Positions 29,066 to 39,202 of a stretch of DNA of 64,000 bases are shown in pieces; the stretch's first letter is position 1; each line of letters starts with the position of its first letter. The stretch comes from Haemophilus parainfluenzae. Lineage in GTDB: Bacteria > Pseudomonadota > Gammaproteobacteria > Enterobacterales > Pasteurellaceae. The stretch covers positions 186,001 to 250,000 of the forward strand of contig NZ_QEPT01000002.1 of assembly GCF_003252755.1 (NCBI RefSeq), given 5' to 3'. Under the pieces are notes generated by a model. The model was not told the DNA's origin. It did no database searches and saw only the letters and a program-made list of their open reading frames with translations. The position numbers and the translations under genes were made by a program.

Positions 29066-29141
29066 TGGTGGGCGATACCGGTCTCGAACCAGTGACCCCC
29101 TCCTTGTAAGGGAGGTGCTCTCCCAACTGAGCTAATCGCCC
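29066..29141 (-). tRNA. tRNA-Val(TAC), copy 4 in transcription order
   Basis: 76-nt cloverleaf with GGGCGAT acceptor, anticodon TAC in CCCTTACAAGG, T-loop GGTTCGAGACC and encoded CCA. It is identical to the three neighbouring copies. Confidence 0.97.
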
Positions 29142-29188
29142 GATGCACCTGAAAAGGTATTCGGATTTATTTAAACACTAAAATTAAG

Positions 29189-29264
29189 TGGTGGGCGATA
29201 CCGGTCTCGAACCAGTGACCCCCTCCTTGTAAGGGAGGTGCTCTCCCAACTGAGCTAATCGCCC
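29189..29264 (-). tRNA. tRNA-Val(TAC), copy 3 in transcription order
   Basis: Identical 76-nt tRNA-Val with anticodon TAC and encoded CCA. The spacer to the next copy is 47 nt. Confidence 0.97.
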
Positions 29265-29323
29265 ACATAAGAAAAGCGTTTAAATAATGGGAAAGTTTGA
29301 GCGGAAAGAACACTTTAGAAAAG

Positions 29324-29399
29324 TGGTGGGCGATACCGGTCTCGAACCAGTGACCCCCTCCTTGTAAGGGAGGTGCTCTCCCAACTGAGCTAATCGCCC
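29324..29399 (-). tRNA. tRNA-Val(TAC), copy 2 in transcription order
   Basis: Identical 76-nt tRNA-Val with anticodon TAC and encoded CCA. The spacer to the next copy is 59 nt. Confidence 0.97.
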
Positions 29400-29443
29400 G
29401 CTTGGTCAAACTTTTACAACATTAAAGTCTACTTTGGAAAAAG

Positions 29444-29519
29444 TGGTGGGCGATACCGGTCTCGAACCAGTGACCCCCTCCTTGTAAGGGAGGTGCTCTC
29501 CCAACTGAGCTAATCGCCC
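29444..29519 (-). tRNA. tRNA-Val(TAC), copy 1 in transcription order
   Basis: Identical 76-nt tRNA-Val with anticodon TAC and encoded CCA; first of the array. The promoter should lie in 29520-29691, shared with divergent gltX. The reverse complement there includes TTATAATGCC, a fair -10 box. Confidence 0.97.
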
Positions 29520-29691
29520 TTAATGTTGTGGATTGGCATTATAAGTATAATGAGATTTCAGTCAATATATTTTTATGAAAAAGCGTCTAGTTGTTGCAAA
29601 AATAGGCATAAAATCAGATTTTTTATTTAGAAGTCACGCAAGTCGTAGTAAAATAAAGGTAATTTTTGTAAATGAATAGGTTATTAAGAAA

Positions 29692-31134
29692 ATGAAAATT
29701 GATCCTCCTTTTGAATTAGATCCGAATGTCAAAGTGCGTACACGTTTTGCCCCAAGTCCAACCGGTTATTTGCACGTGGGTGGCGCACGTACAGCCCTTT
29801 ATTCTTGGTTATTTGCAAAACATAACAACGGTGAGTTTGTATTACGTATTGAAGATACTGATTTAGAGCGTTCTACACCGGAAGCAACAGCGGCAATCAT
29901 TGAAGGGATGGAGTGGTTAAACCTGGCTTGGGAGCATGGTCCTTATTATCAAACCAAACGCTTTGATCGTTACAACCAAGTGATTGATGAAATGATTGAG
30001 CAAGGCTTGGCTTATCGTTGCTATTGCTCTAAAGAGCGCCTAGAAGAATTACGTCATACACAAGAACAAAACAAAGAAAAACCACGTTATGACCGTCATT
30101 GTTTACATGATCACAATCATTCAGCCGATGAGCCACATGTTGTACGTTTTAAAAATCCAACAGAAGGTTCAGTCGTGTTTGATGATGCCGTGCGTGGTCG
30201 CATTGAAATCAGCAATAGCGAATTAGATGATTTAATTATTCGTCGTACAGACGGTTCACCAACCTACAACTTCTGTGTGGTAGTGGATGACTGGGATATG
30301 GGCATTACTCACGTTGTGCGTGGTGAAGACCACATTAACAACACTCCTCGTCAAATTAATATCTTAAAAGCGTTAGGCGCACCAATTCCAGTATATGCGC
30401 ACGTTTCCATGATTAATGGTGATGATGGTCAAAAACTCTCCAAACGTCATGGTGCGGTAAGTGTAATGCAATATCGTGATGACGGTTATTTACCAGAAGC
30501 CTTAATCAACTATCTTGTTCGTTTAGGTTGGGGTCATGGTGACCAAGAGATCTTTACACGTGAAGAAATGATTAAATTCTTCGAATTAGATCACGTGAGT
30601 AAATCTGCAAGTGCGTTTAACACGGAAAAATTATTGTGGTTAAATCACCATTATATTCGTGAATTACCATCTGAATATGTGGCAAAACACCTAGCATGGC
30701 ACTATAAAGATCAAGGTATTGATACTTCAAATGGTCCAGCGTTAACTGAAATCGTGACGATGCTTGCCGAACGTTGCAAAACTTTAAAAGAAATGGCATC
30801 AGCAAGCCGTTATTTCTTCGAAGAGTTTGAAAGTTTTGATGAAGCTGCGGTGAAAAAACACTTTAAAGCGGCGGCTATTGAACCTCTTGAAAAAGTAAAA
30901 GAAAAATTGACCGCACTTTCTAGCTGGGATTTACATTCTACTCATGAAGCGATTGAACAAACGGCTGCTGAATTAGAAGTAGGGATGGGTAAAGTTGGGA
31001 TGCCGTTACGCGTGGCTGTAACAGGCTCAGGTCAATCACCTTCAATGGATGTGACATTAATGGGTATCGGTCGTGAACGTGTGTTAGCGCGCATCCAACG
31101 TGCTATTGATTTTATTAAATCTCAAAACGCTTAA
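29692..31134 (+). CDS. gltX: Glutamyl-tRNA synthetase
   Basis: Charges tRNA-Glu. The 480-residue class I synthetase has the HIGH-type motif [20 protein letters not shown], the KMSKS-type motif [12 protein letters not shown], and the C-terminal anticodon-binding domain. Length and motifs are typical. The ATG gives [19 protein letters not shown], the usual Haemophilus N-terminus. It stands alone between divergent tRNA-Val genes and tRNA-Ala. Confidence 0.97.
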   Translation: MKIDPPFELDPNVKVRTRFAPSPTGYLHVGGARTALYSWLFAKHNNGEFVLRIEDTDLERSTPEATAAIIEGMEWLNLAWEHGPYYQTKRFDRYNQVIDEMIEQGLAYRCYCSKERLEELRHTQEQNKEKPRYDRHCLHDHNHSADEPHVVRFKNPTEGSVVFDDAVRGRIEISNSELDDLIIRRTDGSPTYNFCVVVDDWDMGITHVVRGEDHINNTPRQINILKALGAPIPVYAHVSMINGDDGQKLSKRHGAVSVMQYRDDGYLPEALINYLVRLGWGHGDQEIFTREEMIKFFELDHVSKSASAFNTEKLLWLNHHYIRELPSEYVAKHLAWHYKDQGIDTSNGPALTEIVTMLAERCKTLKEMASASRYFFEEFESFDEAAVKKHFKAAAIEPLEKVKEKLTALSSWDLHSTHEAIEQTAAELEVGMGKVGMPLRVAVTGSGQSPSMDVTLMGIGRERVLARIQRAIDFIKSQNA

Positions 31135-31213
31135 TATTTAGGCTGATAAGCGGGATTTGATTATTTCAATATTGACAGTTTATCAGCCGAAATTTATCAT
31201 AGCTTGCGTTATT

Positions 31214-31290
<77 letters not shown>

Positions 31291-31298
31291 AATTTAAA

Positions 31299-31335
31299 AC
31301 CTTGAAACTTAAAAGTGAGTTTCAAGGTTTTTTTC
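31299..31335 (+). terminator. Terminator of tRNA-Ala
   Basis: ACCTTGAAACT pairs with AGTTTCAAGGT and is followed by TTTTTTT. Confidence 0.88.
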
Positions 31336-31346
31336 TTTATGGAAAT

Positions 31347-32093
31347 CTACATTTCTTTTAGATAATTCAAGCCTAATCCATTCATTTGTCCCATAATCCA
31401 ACTTTGTTTTTTACGAACTAATGCACTAGGCTTATTTACTTTATAGATGATAGGGTTTGGTAAAACCGCAGCGAGTAATGCTGCTTCGGATTGAGTTAAA
31501 TTCTTCGCCGATTTTTTGAAATAATAACGGCTGGCAGCTTCCACACCAAAGATACCATTACCGAATTCGGCAATGTTCAAATACACTTCTAAAATGCGTT
31601 CTTTGGACCAAAAGATTTCCATTAATGCTGTTGTGGGAACTTCTAATCCTTTACGAAACCAACTTTGTCCATGCCAGAGAACGAGGTTTTTCGCGGTTTG
31701 TTGAGAAATCGTTGAAGCACCTCGGGTTCGGTGAGATTTTTCATTAAATTTAAAGGCCTTTTGAATTGCCTCAAAATCAAAGCCCCAATGGTGGGGGAAT
31801 TTTTGATCTTCAGCAGCAATTACCGCAAGCTGCATATTCGGTGAGATTTCATCAAGGCTCACCCAATCATATTTGATTGAATAGCTGAAATCTAACTGTA
31901 ATAAGTGCCCGATTTTTTGCTGTGCCATATAGGCGGAGAAGGGAACTGGGATAAAGCGAAAACAAACGAAAAACGCCAGGATTGCGAGAGAAAAATGCCA
32001 CGCAACCCGTTGCCAATTTTTTTTCCACCAAGAGGGGCGAAAAAGAGGTAAAAGTGCGGTCAGAATTCGCTTAGTTTTTTTCAGCTTGCTCAT
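31347..32093 (-). CDS. mtgA: Monofunctional peptidoglycan glycosyltransferase
   Basis: Polymerises lipid II into glycan strands. The 248-residue product has one N-terminal transmembrane segment (about residues 30-48) and a GT51 domain: [17 protein letters not shown] with the catalytic Glu, [14 protein letters not shown], and [24 protein letters not shown]. It overlaps the end of trpR by 23 nt, so slt-trpR-mtgA appear to form one transcription unit concerned mostly with the cell wall. Confidence 0.94.
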   Translation of the reverse strand: MSKLKKTKRILTALLPLFRPSWWKKNWQRVAWHFSLAILAFFVCFRFIPVPFSAYMAQQKIGHLLQLDFSYSIKYDWVSLDEISPNMQLAVIAAEDQKFPHHWGFDFEAIQKAFKFNEKSHRTRGASTISQQTAKNLVLWHGQSWFRKGLEVPTTALMEIFWSKERILEVYLNIAEFGNGIFGVEAASRYYFKKSAKNLTQSEAALLAAVLPNPIIYKVNKPSALVRKKQSWIMGQMNGLGLNYLKEM

Positions 32094-32379
32094 CGAGTTG
32101 GCTTTTCACCCAGTTTATAAAATCCGGATCCATTGTTTTGAGCATATTAGAACCACGCGTAATGGTTGCAGCACTGGTATTGAGATTTTGTTGAATTTCT
32201 CGTTGAGAGAGGTTTTTATCCAATAACTGAGCCACGATTTGTAAACGCAAACCCACTGCATCGCGCTCATCAGGCGTGAGCAGAAGCGTTAAGAAATCTT
32301 GTGCTTTCCCTTGTTCAAATGCGGTTTGCAAGGTTGTGAGGAAAGCATTCCATTGTTCTAAATTGCGACTAATATACAT
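32071..32379 (-). CDS. trpR: Trp operon repressor TrpR
   Basis: Homodimeric all-helical repressor that binds DNA with tryptophan. The 102-residue product matches the family: [21 protein letters not shown] then the helix-turn-helix [25 protein letters not shown] TrpR-like dyad at 32390-32420 lies between slt and this gene, suggesting autoregulation. It overlaps mtgA at its 3' end. Confidence 0.94.
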   Translation of the reverse strand: MYISRNLEQWNAFLTTLQTAFEQGKAQDFLTLLLTPDERDAVGLRLQIVAQLLDKNLSQREIQQNLNTSAATITRGSNMLKTMDPDFINWVKSQLDEQAEKN

Positions 32380-32389
32380 ATCAACAATC

Positions 32390-32420
32390 CTATACTATTA
32401 AACTAGTGCAACTAGTATAG
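32390..32420. promoter_or_regulatory. TrpR-operator-like dyad upstream of trpR
   Basis: CTATACTA (32390-32397) and TAGTATAG (32413-32420) are perfect inverted arms. Inside are two CTAG cores (32403-32406 and 32412-32415), 5 bp apart rather than the usual 4 of the TrpR operator. It overlaps the slt stop codon and lies about 11-41 bp from the trpR start. Confidence 0.5.
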
Positions 32421-34649
32421 CCGATCGTATTCCTCTTTGCTAAAGGTTTGTAATTTTTCTTTGTCTTGTAGGTGTTGATAGTAAAAATCGTAAGTTAATA
32501 CGTTTTGAACATAACCCCGAGTTTCAAAGAATGGAATGGACGCAATAAATTCATCCATAGCCAATTTGCCATTGGCTCTCGCAAGCCATTTTTCTACACG
32601 GCTTGCTCCCGCATTATAGGCAGAGGCGATCAAAATGCGATTGTTTGGATATTTAGCATTCAGCTCATTTAAGTGCGCCGTACCGAGTAAAATATTATTA
32701 AGCGGTTTGAATAAATCTAACTCACCGTTATAAGGAAGTTGCTGATTTTCTGCCGTTTTTTGTGCAGTGCTCGGTAATAACTGCATTAATCCTCGCGCAT
32801 TTGCGGAAGATTGTGCCATTGGATTCCACGCACTTTCTTGGCGAGCAATGGCCATGGCAAAAGTTTTGGTGACACGATTATCCACAATAGCTTGAGGTTC
32901 CGTTGCGCTGAGATTCACATTGCTGAGGGCGATATCAAAATATTGACTGTAAGCATTTGGTAAACGTAATCCGATATAATCCCATGCTTTCGCAATAATC
33001 GACCCATCCACACCTAATTCAAACCAATTTTGTTCATTCGCATATTGGCTTAAAGCAATCTGTAGTTGTTCTTCTTGCGATAATTTTTCTAACAGAAAAC
33101 GCCAACGTTGTTTGGCAGCGCCTAATCGATCTAATTGACGTAATTCAGCAATTTCTGCGAGCTCTGGTTGAAATTTTTTATATTCATGTGCCCAGTAGGG
33201 ATCGGAAATACTCCGCGCGACATATAATTCTGCTTGACCGAAATCATATCCTGCGCCACGATTTTCAGGATATAATTTTGCTGTCGCTAACATTGGGTAG
33301 AATCCGCGTTCGTTGCTTAATTCAGAGAATATTTCTTTGGCTTTTGTGACATTCTCTTTTTCGAGTGCTTTCCCCATCCAATAACGCCATTCTTGTTTTT
33401 GCTTCGCTTCATTGGAAAGGGTATTCAACCAACCTAATAAATCCGTTTTTTGCCAAATAGCCGTACGCAAACGACGTTCAATGAGATTATCTGCATTGAG
33501 TTTGAGAAGTTCTTGATCGCGCCATTGCACAAAATTAGGACTTTCATTATCAAAGAAACGGCTAATAAAGGCGATTTTCCAATCACGTAATTCAGTTTCG
33601 TTTAATTGCCAAGTCTTAGCCCATTGCTCGTAAGGGGTGAAGGTTGGCTCATCCATATTTTCCGGAATGGTTCGTAAATAACGAGCAAAACCTAGCACTA
33701 CGGCAAATTTATGGATAATTTTATTCGTATTACCATCAATTAATGGCAGGCTCTCAGCGAGTGTTTTCAGATTTGCTGGATTTTTTAAGAGATCCAAATA
33801 AAGAGCCAAATCGATATTTACCTGAGCATTTTCTTTCGCACCATCAACTTTTTCTAATTCTTTAGCGAGTATTTCGAGACCTTTCGCGTCATTTTTACTA
33901 AAAAGCATTTCCGCTTTTTGATAGATCTTCTCTTCAGTGCGTCCACCTTGTGAATACCAAGCTAACCATAGCTGAGCATCATTAGGAAGCTCAGCGTTGT
34001 TGAGCCAAAGTTGTTCATACTCAGATAAAATAGCCGATTTATTCTTGTCATTTGATTGGTTTTCTGCCGTTTGATTAGTATTGGCTGCTTCTATTTGATA
34101 TTTAGCCGTGAGCACGGCAATTTGTGTTTCCAAATTATTAGGCGTGAGTTTGGCGAGAGCTTGAGTATCTTCAGCATTGATGAACAAGGTAAAAATACTT
34201 TGTTCTAATTTTCCACGTAGAAAATGAGAGGAATGTTGCTGAATAAATTGTTCAATGTCTGTTCTCAATGCATTTACTTCTTCACGAGGCGTATCGCGAT
34301 TAACGGTTTTTACACGCGCATCCAAATAAGCCACTATAGCATCAGTTTGCAATGGATAACCTTTTAAAGAATCAATAAGCCCAAGAAATAATTTGGCATT
34401 ATTAGAAACATGATTATTTTTGACCGCACTTTTAAGTAGCGACTCTAATTGCAGAAAAGTGGCGCGTTGTTCAATCAGCTTTAATTCATGAGCATGCTGT
34501 TGTTGTGCCCATTTGGCTTGTTCTTCAGCAAGGTTAATTTGTGGCGCAGTTTCATTTTTGCTTTTATGAGCATGCTGATTAGCCAAAGCTGAGCCTGAAA
34601 GTGCGGTTAAAATCAATAACGAAATTGTCGTGTGTTTAAGTGCTCGCAT
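32412..34649 (-). CDS. slt: Soluble lytic murein transglycosylase
   Basis: Periplasmic enzyme that cleaves peptidoglycan to 1,6-anhydromuropeptides. From ATG 34649 it has 745 residues with a cleavable signal peptide (MRALKHTTISLLILTALSGSALA), a long alpha-superhelical U/L region, and a C-terminal goose-lysozyme-like domain with catalytic Glu in AIARQESAWNPMAQSSANARGLMQLLPSTA and NNILLGTAHLNELNAKY. GGAATC lies before this ATG; the ATG at 34661 lacks an RBS. The gene order slt-trpR is shared with E. coli. Confidence 0.94.
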   Translation of the reverse strand: MRALKHTTISLLILTALSGSALANQHAHKSKNETAPQINLAEEQAKWAQQQHAHELKLIEQRATFLQLESLLKSAVKNNHVSNNAKLFLGLIDSLKGYPLQTDAIVAYLDARVKTVNRDTPREEVNALRTDIEQFIQQHSSHFLRGKLEQSIFTLFINAEDTQALAKLTPNNLETQIAVLTAKYQIEAANTNQTAENQSNDKNKSAILSEYEQLWLNNAELPNDAQLWLAWYSQGGRTEEKIYQKAEMLFSKNDAKGLEILAKELEKVDGAKENAQVNIDLALYLDLLKNPANLKTLAESLPLIDGNTNKIIHKFAVVLGFARYLRTIPENMDEPTFTPYEQWAKTWQLNETELRDWKIAFISRFFDNESPNFVQWRDQELLKLNADNLIERRLRTAIWQKTDLLGWLNTLSNEAKQKQEWRYWMGKALEKENVTKAKEIFSELSNERGFYPMLATAKLYPENRGAGYDFGQAELYVARSISDPYWAHEYKKFQPELAEIAELRQLDRLGAAKQRWRFLLEKLSQEEQLQIALSQYANEQNWFELGVDGSIIAKAWDYIGLRLPNAYSQYFDIALSNVNLSATEPQAIVDNRVTKTFAMAIARQESAWNPMAQSSANARGLMQLLPSTAQKTAENQQLPYNGELDLFKPLNNILLGTAHLNELNAKYPNNRILIASAYNAGASRVEKWLARANGKLAMDEFIASIPFFETRGYVQNVLTYDFYYQHLQDKEKLQTFSKEEYDRLY

Positions 34650-34715
34650 AGGAGATTCCATATAAAGAGAAAGAAGGATATTTAGATCCGTCTTTGAGTA
34701 TAGAGTTCGTTTTAT

Positions 34716-35012
34716 TTAGAAAACTTTTTTGAAGGGCTTCACAATCACATCCCCATAAACACCCGCTTCTACGTAAGGATCTTGTGCCGCCCAGTCTTTT
34801 GCTGCCGACAGGCTTTCAAATTGAGCAATCACTGTCGAGCCGGTAAAGCCAGCTTCGCCTGGATTTTCATCATCAATGGCGGGATTGGGGCCTGCTGTTA
34901 ATAAGCGCCCTTCTGCTTGTAATTGTTTTAAACGAGCAAGATGTTGTTCACGTACAGCAAGACGTTTTTCTAAGGTGCCGGGAATGTCTTGGGCAAAAAT
35001 TACATAGTACAT
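34716..35012 (-). CDS. yciI: YciI family protein
   Basis: The 98-residue product starts [28 protein letters not shown] and matches the YCII (dimeric ferredoxin-like) family, with the conserved His-Asp type pocket (H near residue 24) and [20 protein letters not shown]. Enzymatic role is unproven. I chose the ATG at 35012 with AGGAGA upstream; an in-frame start at 35030 overlaps the yciA end. It is the last gene of the yciC-yciB-yciA-yciI cluster. Confidence 0.92.
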   Translation of the reverse strand: MYYVIFAQDIPGTLEKRLAVREQHLARLKQLQAEGRLLTAGPNPAIDDENPGEAGFTGSTVIAQFESLSAAKDWAAQDPYVEAGVYGDVIVKPFKKVF

Positions 35013-35023
35013 AGCTTCTCCTG

Positions 35024-35494
35024 TTAGCAACTTAAGTGTAATTCTTCAATCGTTTTTAAGGCTTGCTCTAATTCATGGTTACCTTCACGCGGAATACTGC
35101 GAGATTTTCCATCCGCATCGACTGCAACGAAGGTAAATACCGCATCGGTGACACAATAGCGTTCACCAATGGGTTCGCTAGAGACTTTTTTCACCCAGAC
35201 TTCTACTTTAATTTTAATAGAAGAACGACCCACTTTAAGACATTGTCCGTAGCAGCAAACCACATCCCCTACCGAGATAGGCTTAATGAAGTTCATACTT
35301 TCAACTGCAACGGTGACGACACGGCCATGGGCAATTTCTTTCGCTAAAATTGCGCCGCCCATATCCATTTGTGACATAATCCAGCCACCAAAAATATCGC
35401 CGTTCGCATTGGTGTCTGAAGGCATCGCTAAGGTGCGTAGTAATAATACGCCTTTAGATTGACGACCGTTTTTATCAGTAAGATTTGTAACCAT
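35024..35494 (-). CDS. yciA: Acyl-CoA thioesterase YciA
   Basis: Hot-dog-fold thioesterase; the H. influenzae orthologue hydrolyses many acyl-CoAs. The 156-residue product has the family motif [25 protein letters not shown] near residues 25-50 with the catalytic aspartate, and [15 protein letters not shown]. Its ATG overlaps the yciB stop (TAATG), showing tight coupling. Confidence 0.94.
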   Translation of the reverse strand: MVTNLTDKNGRQSKGVLLLRTLAMPSDTNANGDIFGGWIMSQMDMGGAILAKEIAHGRVVTVAVESMNFIKPISVGDVVCCYGQCLKVGRSSIKIKVEVWVKKVSSEPIGERYCVTDAVFTFVAVDADGKSRSIPREGNHELEQALKTIEELHLSC

Positions 35495-36048
35495 TATTTA
35501 TCCTCATCATTCTTTTGATCATCTTTAGGTAAGTAACGGTAAATATAAGCACCGCTGACGATTGTTGCAACAAAGGTCATACCAAGTAAACCAAAAGATT
35601 TGAAATCAACCCAAGCATCTTCAGACATATTTTGGCTGATATAAATATTTACAAGCATACACAGAATGAAAAATCCTGCCCAGCCTAAATTCAATTTGTT
35701 CCACACATTATCCGGTAATTGGATTTCTTTGCCTAATAACTTTTTCACCAGTGGCGTATTGAATTGGAATTGTGCAACCAATAAAACAATGGCGAAGAGA
35801 GCATTAATAATCGTAACTTTCCATTGTAGATATTTGATTTCATTGAAATAGGCAGTGAGCAAACCAAAAAAGATGACAGCAATCGCCATGATTTTTTGTT
35901 GTTTCTCAATCATGCCATATTTCAGTTTTAGTACAACCATCTGAATGATGGTCGCGATAACTAAGACAATCGCCGCCTCACGCACCCCAAACATTTTGTA
36001 GGTGATGAAAAAGAGAACAAGAGGAATAAATTCAAGAAGTTGCTTCAT
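35494..36048 (-). CDS. yciB: Inner-membrane septation protein A (YciB/IspZ)
   Basis: The 184-residue product has about five transmembrane segments and starts [29 protein letters not shown], the hallmark of the YciB/IspZ family, with [15 protein letters not shown]-like cytoplasmic loop ([18 protein letters not shown]). Linked to cell-envelope integrity and septation in enterics. It lies between yciC and yciA with 1-2 nt junctions. Confidence 0.93.
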   Translation of the reverse strand: MKQLLEFIPLVLFFITYKMFGVREAAIVLVIATIIQMVVLKLKYGMIEKQQKIMAIAVIFFGLLTAYFNEIKYLQWKVTIINALFAIVLLVAQFQFNTPLVKKLLGKEIQLPDNVWNKLNLGWAGFFILCMLVNIYISQNMSEDAWVDFKSFGLLGMTFVATIVSGAYIYRYLPKDDQKNDEDK

Positions 36049-36049
36049 A

Positions 36050-36805
36050 TTATGCCTTCATAAATAAACTGTAAAAACGGTAAGTAAATACCAAAATAAA
36101 TAGTTGAAATAATGCAGCCAAGATACCAACGATAGCACTTAAAAATGATGAACCCAAGATTGCACCAATGGTATTCACCACTAAAGGAAGAAATAAATAA
36201 GTGAGCAAGGCATAAATAATTAATACGCCATTACGTTTAATACCTGCACGCCACACCTGTAAAGCACTTTGCCCGATAGATTGATTTGCGGCAATGTAAT
36301 GCACAGGCGATAAGCATAGGCGAACAAAGAAAAATAAACCAAATACCATTGAAACAAAGGCTAGAGGGGAGAGGGCATTTTTGCTTAAAAATGAGCTCAT
36401 GACATCCGCTATGCCAAAGAGAAGTGGCAAGCTCATAAAAATATCTAAAACGACCACACCTAAAAAACGACGCAATGTAAGCATGAGACCTTGATTAATC
36501 GGATTTTCATTTTGCAGACTAATATGATGAATGGTTGCAATACCGAAGGTCGCAATAAAAGACATCAATAATTGTTGGAATAAAAAAGATCCAATCAGTG
36601 CAGTTGGCTCCACTTTGCTCAATGCATCAATAATATCCTGTTGTGATGGATTAGGATTATCACCCAAACTCGGCATTGGGACACTGACTAGTGCATTAAT
36701 CAATTGTGAGATGACGAAAATACCAATGAAAATCAGCACGGTTTTTCGCTGATTACGCATAAAGTTGAGGCTATCTTGAAAAATCTGAGTAAAATTAATT
36801 TGCAT
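36050..36805 (-). CDS. yciC: YciC family (UPF0259) inner-membrane protein
   Basis: The 251-residue hydrophobic protein matches the UPF0259/YciC family in position and character, with about six membrane helices ([21 protein letters not shown] near the start). Function unknown. I chose ATG 36805 with GGGATA upstream; the GTG at 36817 overlaps that site. First gene of the yci cluster. A TATAAT box lies upstream at about 36834-36839 (minus strand), inside the hairpin that follows purN. Confidence 0.82.
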   Translation of the reverse strand: MQINFTQIFQDSLNFMRNQRKTVLIFIGIFVISQLINALVSVPMPSLGDNPNPSQQDIIDALSKVEPTALIGSFLFQQLLMSFIATFGIATIHHISLQNENPINQGLMLTLRRFLGVVVLDIFMSLPLLFGIADVMSSFLSKNALSPLAFVSMVFGLFFFVRLCLSPVHYIAANQSIGQSALQVWRAGIKRNGVLIIYALLTYLFLPLVVNTIGAILGSSFLSAIVGILAALFQLFILVFTYRFYSLFMKA

Positions 36806-36823
36806 ACTATATCCCACAATAAT

Positions 36824-36846
36824 AAAACCCCGATTATACAGGGTTT
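36824..36846. terminator. Hairpin between purN and yciC
   Basis: AAACCC and GGGTTT arms around a 10-nt AT loop, with T-rich tracts on both strands. On the minus strand it can end purN transcripts; the loop also contains TATAAT, so it may overlap the yciC promoter. Confidence 0.55.
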
Positions 36847-36916
36847 ATTGTTTTTTTCATAAAATCAGGTTATTTAATGGTGATTTCATTTACCATTTTC
36901 AAGAGAGAATATCGTT

Positions 36917-37555
36917 TTATTCATAAGCATAGCCATTAGGCGGTAGCAACTTACCATCTAAATAAGCTTGATTTTCAATCAGTTTTAATCGCTCTTCAAT
37001 AAACCATTTAATCACTAAAGGATAAATATTATATTCCTGTTCACGCGTACGAAGTTCAATTTCCTCGACGGTATCACCAGGGAAAATAGGCACTTTAGCT
37101 TGTAACACAATGGCACCACCATCGATCTCTTCATTGACAAAATGCACAGTTGTACCGTGTTCGCTGTCGCCATTCTCAAGTGCTCTTTGATAAGTATGTA
37201 ACCCAGGATATTTTGGCAGAAGGGAAGGATGAATATTTAAAATTTTCCCAGCAAAACGTTGTGTAAATGGTTTCGTTAAGATTTTCATATAACCGGCTAA
37301 CACAATGAGATCAATACTGAGATCTTCTAAATAATCACCGATAGCCTTATCCATATCGAGATTGGACGTAAAATCTTGACGTAAAAAAACGCGGTTAGGA
37401 ATGCCCGCACTTTCAGCTCGTTCTAAGCCAAATGAATCGATGTTATTACTGATGACGGTCACAATCTTTCCTGGAATAACCCCCGTTTGGCAAGCCTCAA
37501 TTATTGCTTGAAGATTTGCTCCTTGTCCTGAAATCAGGACGGCAATTTTTTTCAT
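36917..37555 (-). CDS. purN: Phosphoribosylglycinamide formyltransferase
   Basis: Third step of purine synthesis: formylates GAR with 10-formyl-THF. The 212-residue product has MKKIAVLISGQGANLQAII, the catalytic NIHPSLLPKYPGLHTYQRALENG with Asn and His, and EIDGGAIVLQAKVP with Asp. It follows purM by 68 bp, with a hairpin in the gap. Confidence 0.96.
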   Translation of the reverse strand: MKKIAVLISGQGANLQAIIEACQTGVIPGKIVTVISNNIDSFGLERAESAGIPNRVFLRQDFTSNLDMDKAIGDYLEDLSIDLIVLAGYMKILTKPFTQRFAGKILNIHPSLLPKYPGLHTYQRALENGDSEHGTTVHFVNEEIDGGAIVLQAKVPIFPGDTVEEIELRTREQEYNIYPLVIKWFIEERLKLIENQAYLDGKLLPPNGYAYE

Positions 37556-37572
37556 ATTATTCTACATAAAAG

Positions 37573-37606
37573 AAGGGCGAACCTTTCATTCTGAAATTTT
37601 CGCCCT
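37573..37606 (-). terminator. Hairpin between purM and purN
   Basis: AAGGGCGAA and TTCGCCCT arms, with TTCTTTTATG following in the minus-strand direction. It could be an intra-operon attenuator reducing purN expression, since the purN start comes 18 bp after. Confidence 0.6.
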
Positions 37607-37623
37607 GAAATGGAAAAGAGAAA

Positions 37624-38661
37624 TTATTTAATAATAACTTGTGGTTCGTTATCTGTCGCATTTTCAATATGACCGATTAACCAGGCATTTTCACCGGATT
37701 GTTTTAAAATCGCTAAAGCGGTTTCCACTTGCGATTGTGGTAATGCAATCACCATACCAACGCCACAGTTAAATGTACGGTACATTTCATAGGTTTCAAT
37801 GTTGCCTTTTTCTTGTAACCATTTGAATACGGGTTGCCATTCCCAACTGCTTTCATCGATAACAGCTTTGGTATTTTTCGGTAATACACGAGGGATATTT
37901 TCCCAGAAACCGCCACCCGTTAAGTGTGCGATAGCATGGACTTCCATTTGTTTGATTAAAGCGAGAACAGATTTTACATAGATTTTTGTCGGTGCAAGCA
38001 CTTGTTCACTTAATGGACGACCATCTAATTGCTCAGTGGCTGGATTGACGCCAGCAACATCAATGACTTTACGAATTAAAGAATAACCATTTGAATGCGG
38101 GCCACTTGAACCTAGTGCAATTAAAGCATCTCCTACTTTAACTTGGCTACCATCAATGATTTCTGATTTTTCGACGACACCCACACAGAAACCTGCTAGG
38201 TCATAATCGCCAGCGTGGTACATACCCGGCATTTCAGCGGTTTCGCCACCCACTAATGCACAACCCGATTGTACACAGCCTTCTGCAATGCCTTTCACTA
38301 CATCGGATGCAACATCCACATCAAGTTTTCCTGTCGCATAGTAGTCTAAGAAGAATAATGGTTCGGCGCCTTGAACCACTAAATCGTTAACACACATCGC
38401 AACCAAATCAATACCAATGGTATCGTGTTTTTTTAAGTCAATGGCTAAACGTAGTTTTGTTCCTACACCGTCTGTACCTGAAACGAGGATCGGTTCTTTA
38501 TATTTGCCCGGAATAGCACATAATGCGCCAAACCCACCTAATCCCCCGATGACTTCAGGACGAGTAGTTCGTTTCACGTGTGGTTTAATACGTTCAACTA
38601 ATTCATTACCGGCATTAATATCCACGCCTGCATCTTTATAACTTAATGATGGTTTGCTCAC
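37624..38661 (-). CDS. purM: Phosphoribosylaminoimidazole (AIR) synthetase
   Basis: Fifth step of purine synthesis: closes FGAM to AIR using ATP. The 345-residue product starts [26 protein letters not shown] and has [41 protein letters not shown] and [15 protein letters not shown], all diagnostic. It leads purN. No purR-type operator was recognised upstream, though AAACGTTTGCGATAG near 38721 resembles one half of a PUR box. Confidence 0.96.
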   Translation of the reverse strand: MSKPSLSYKDAGVDINAGNELVERIKPHVKRTTRPEVIGGLGGFGALCAIPGKYKEPILVSGTDGVGTKLRLAIDLKKHDTIGIDLVAMCVNDLVVQGAEPLFFLDYYATGKLDVDVASDVVKGIAEGCVQSGCALVGGETAEMPGMYHAGDYDLAGFCVGVVEKSEIIDGSQVKVGDALIALGSSGPHSNGYSLIRKVIDVAGVNPATEQLDGRPLSEQVLAPTKIYVKSVLALIKQMEVHAIAHLTGGGFWENIPRVLPKNTKAVIDESSWEWQPVFKWLQEKGNIETYEMYRTFNCGVGMVIALPQSQVETALAILKQSGENAWLIGHIENATDNEPQVIIK

Positions 38662-38716
38662 AATGCTATCCTATATTTTTAGGTTCAATAATAAAACGGC
38701 GTGATTGTATCAGATT

Positions 38717-38734
38717 AAGCAAACGTTTGCGATA
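38717..38734. promoter_or_regulatory. Possible PurR-like operator upstream of purM
   Basis: GCAAACGTTTGCG is a near-perfect palindrome with the CAAACGTTTG core shared with the PUR box (ACGCAAACGTTTTCGT). It lies about 60 bp upstream of the purM start on the minus strand, the expected place for PurR repression. Confidence 0.72.
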
Positions 38735-38765
38735 GTGATTTAATTAGGATTTAAGCAAAAAAATA

Positions 38766-38797
38766 ACCGCACTTTATTTTGCATGATAAAGTGCGGT
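38766..38797 (-). terminator. Terminator of the YfcZ-like gene, paired uptake signals
   Basis: ACCGCACTTTAT pairs with ATAAAGTGCGGT (12 bp). In the minus direction it is followed by TTATTTTTTT. Both arms are perfect uptake signals. Confidence 0.85.
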
Positions 38798-38814
38798 CAA
38801 TTTCTAAAATATTT

Positions 38815-39102
38815 TTAGCGATTTGCTAATTCGAAAATCATCGCTTCAGCTTGGCAGCTAAATGTAAAACGCGCCGTTAAATTGGCGCCATTCTCAGTTT
38901 CTGTGATTTCACTTTTAATGTCGCAAGGATCGCTTTCTGTTTTGCGTGCTTTTTCAATGAAACGATTAAGTGCCGCTTCAGCTTCAGCTTTATTCGCATA
39001 GGTTTGATGAATATCAACAGAGCAATCTGAACCGTCAATAATCGTACCCACATCAACACAACTACAAGTGAGAGATTCTTCTGCTTTGCATGTTACTGTC
39101 AT
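38815..39102 (-). CDS. YfcZ/YiiS family (DUF406) protein
   Basis: The 95-residue cysteine-containing acidic protein resembles the YfcZ/YiiS family: CSCVDVGTIIDG near residues 13-24, AEAEAALNRFIEKARKTESDPC and a C-terminal FSCQAEAMIFEL. Function is unknown. In E. coli yfcZ lies next to fadL; here it is divergent from the fadL/ompP1 gene, which supports the assignment. Confidence 0.82.
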   Translation of the reverse strand: MTVTCKAEESLTCSCVDVGTIIDGSDCSVDIHQTYANKAEAEAALNRFIEKARKTESDPCDIKSEITETENGANLTARFTFSCQAEAMIFELANR

Positions 39103-39202
39103 AGGATTTCCTTATTTAAAATTAAGATTGGTTCTATTCTAGCATTTTTAAAATGCTCTGCCAAAGTACCGCATTTTTTTAATTTAAATATCATTTATTT
39201 AT

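Noticed and set aside
29167-29409. ORF across the tRNA-Val genes (repeated RAISSVGRAPPLQGGGHWFETG)
   Set aside because: It is translation of tRNA sequence; the repeat simply reflects two identical tRNA genes.
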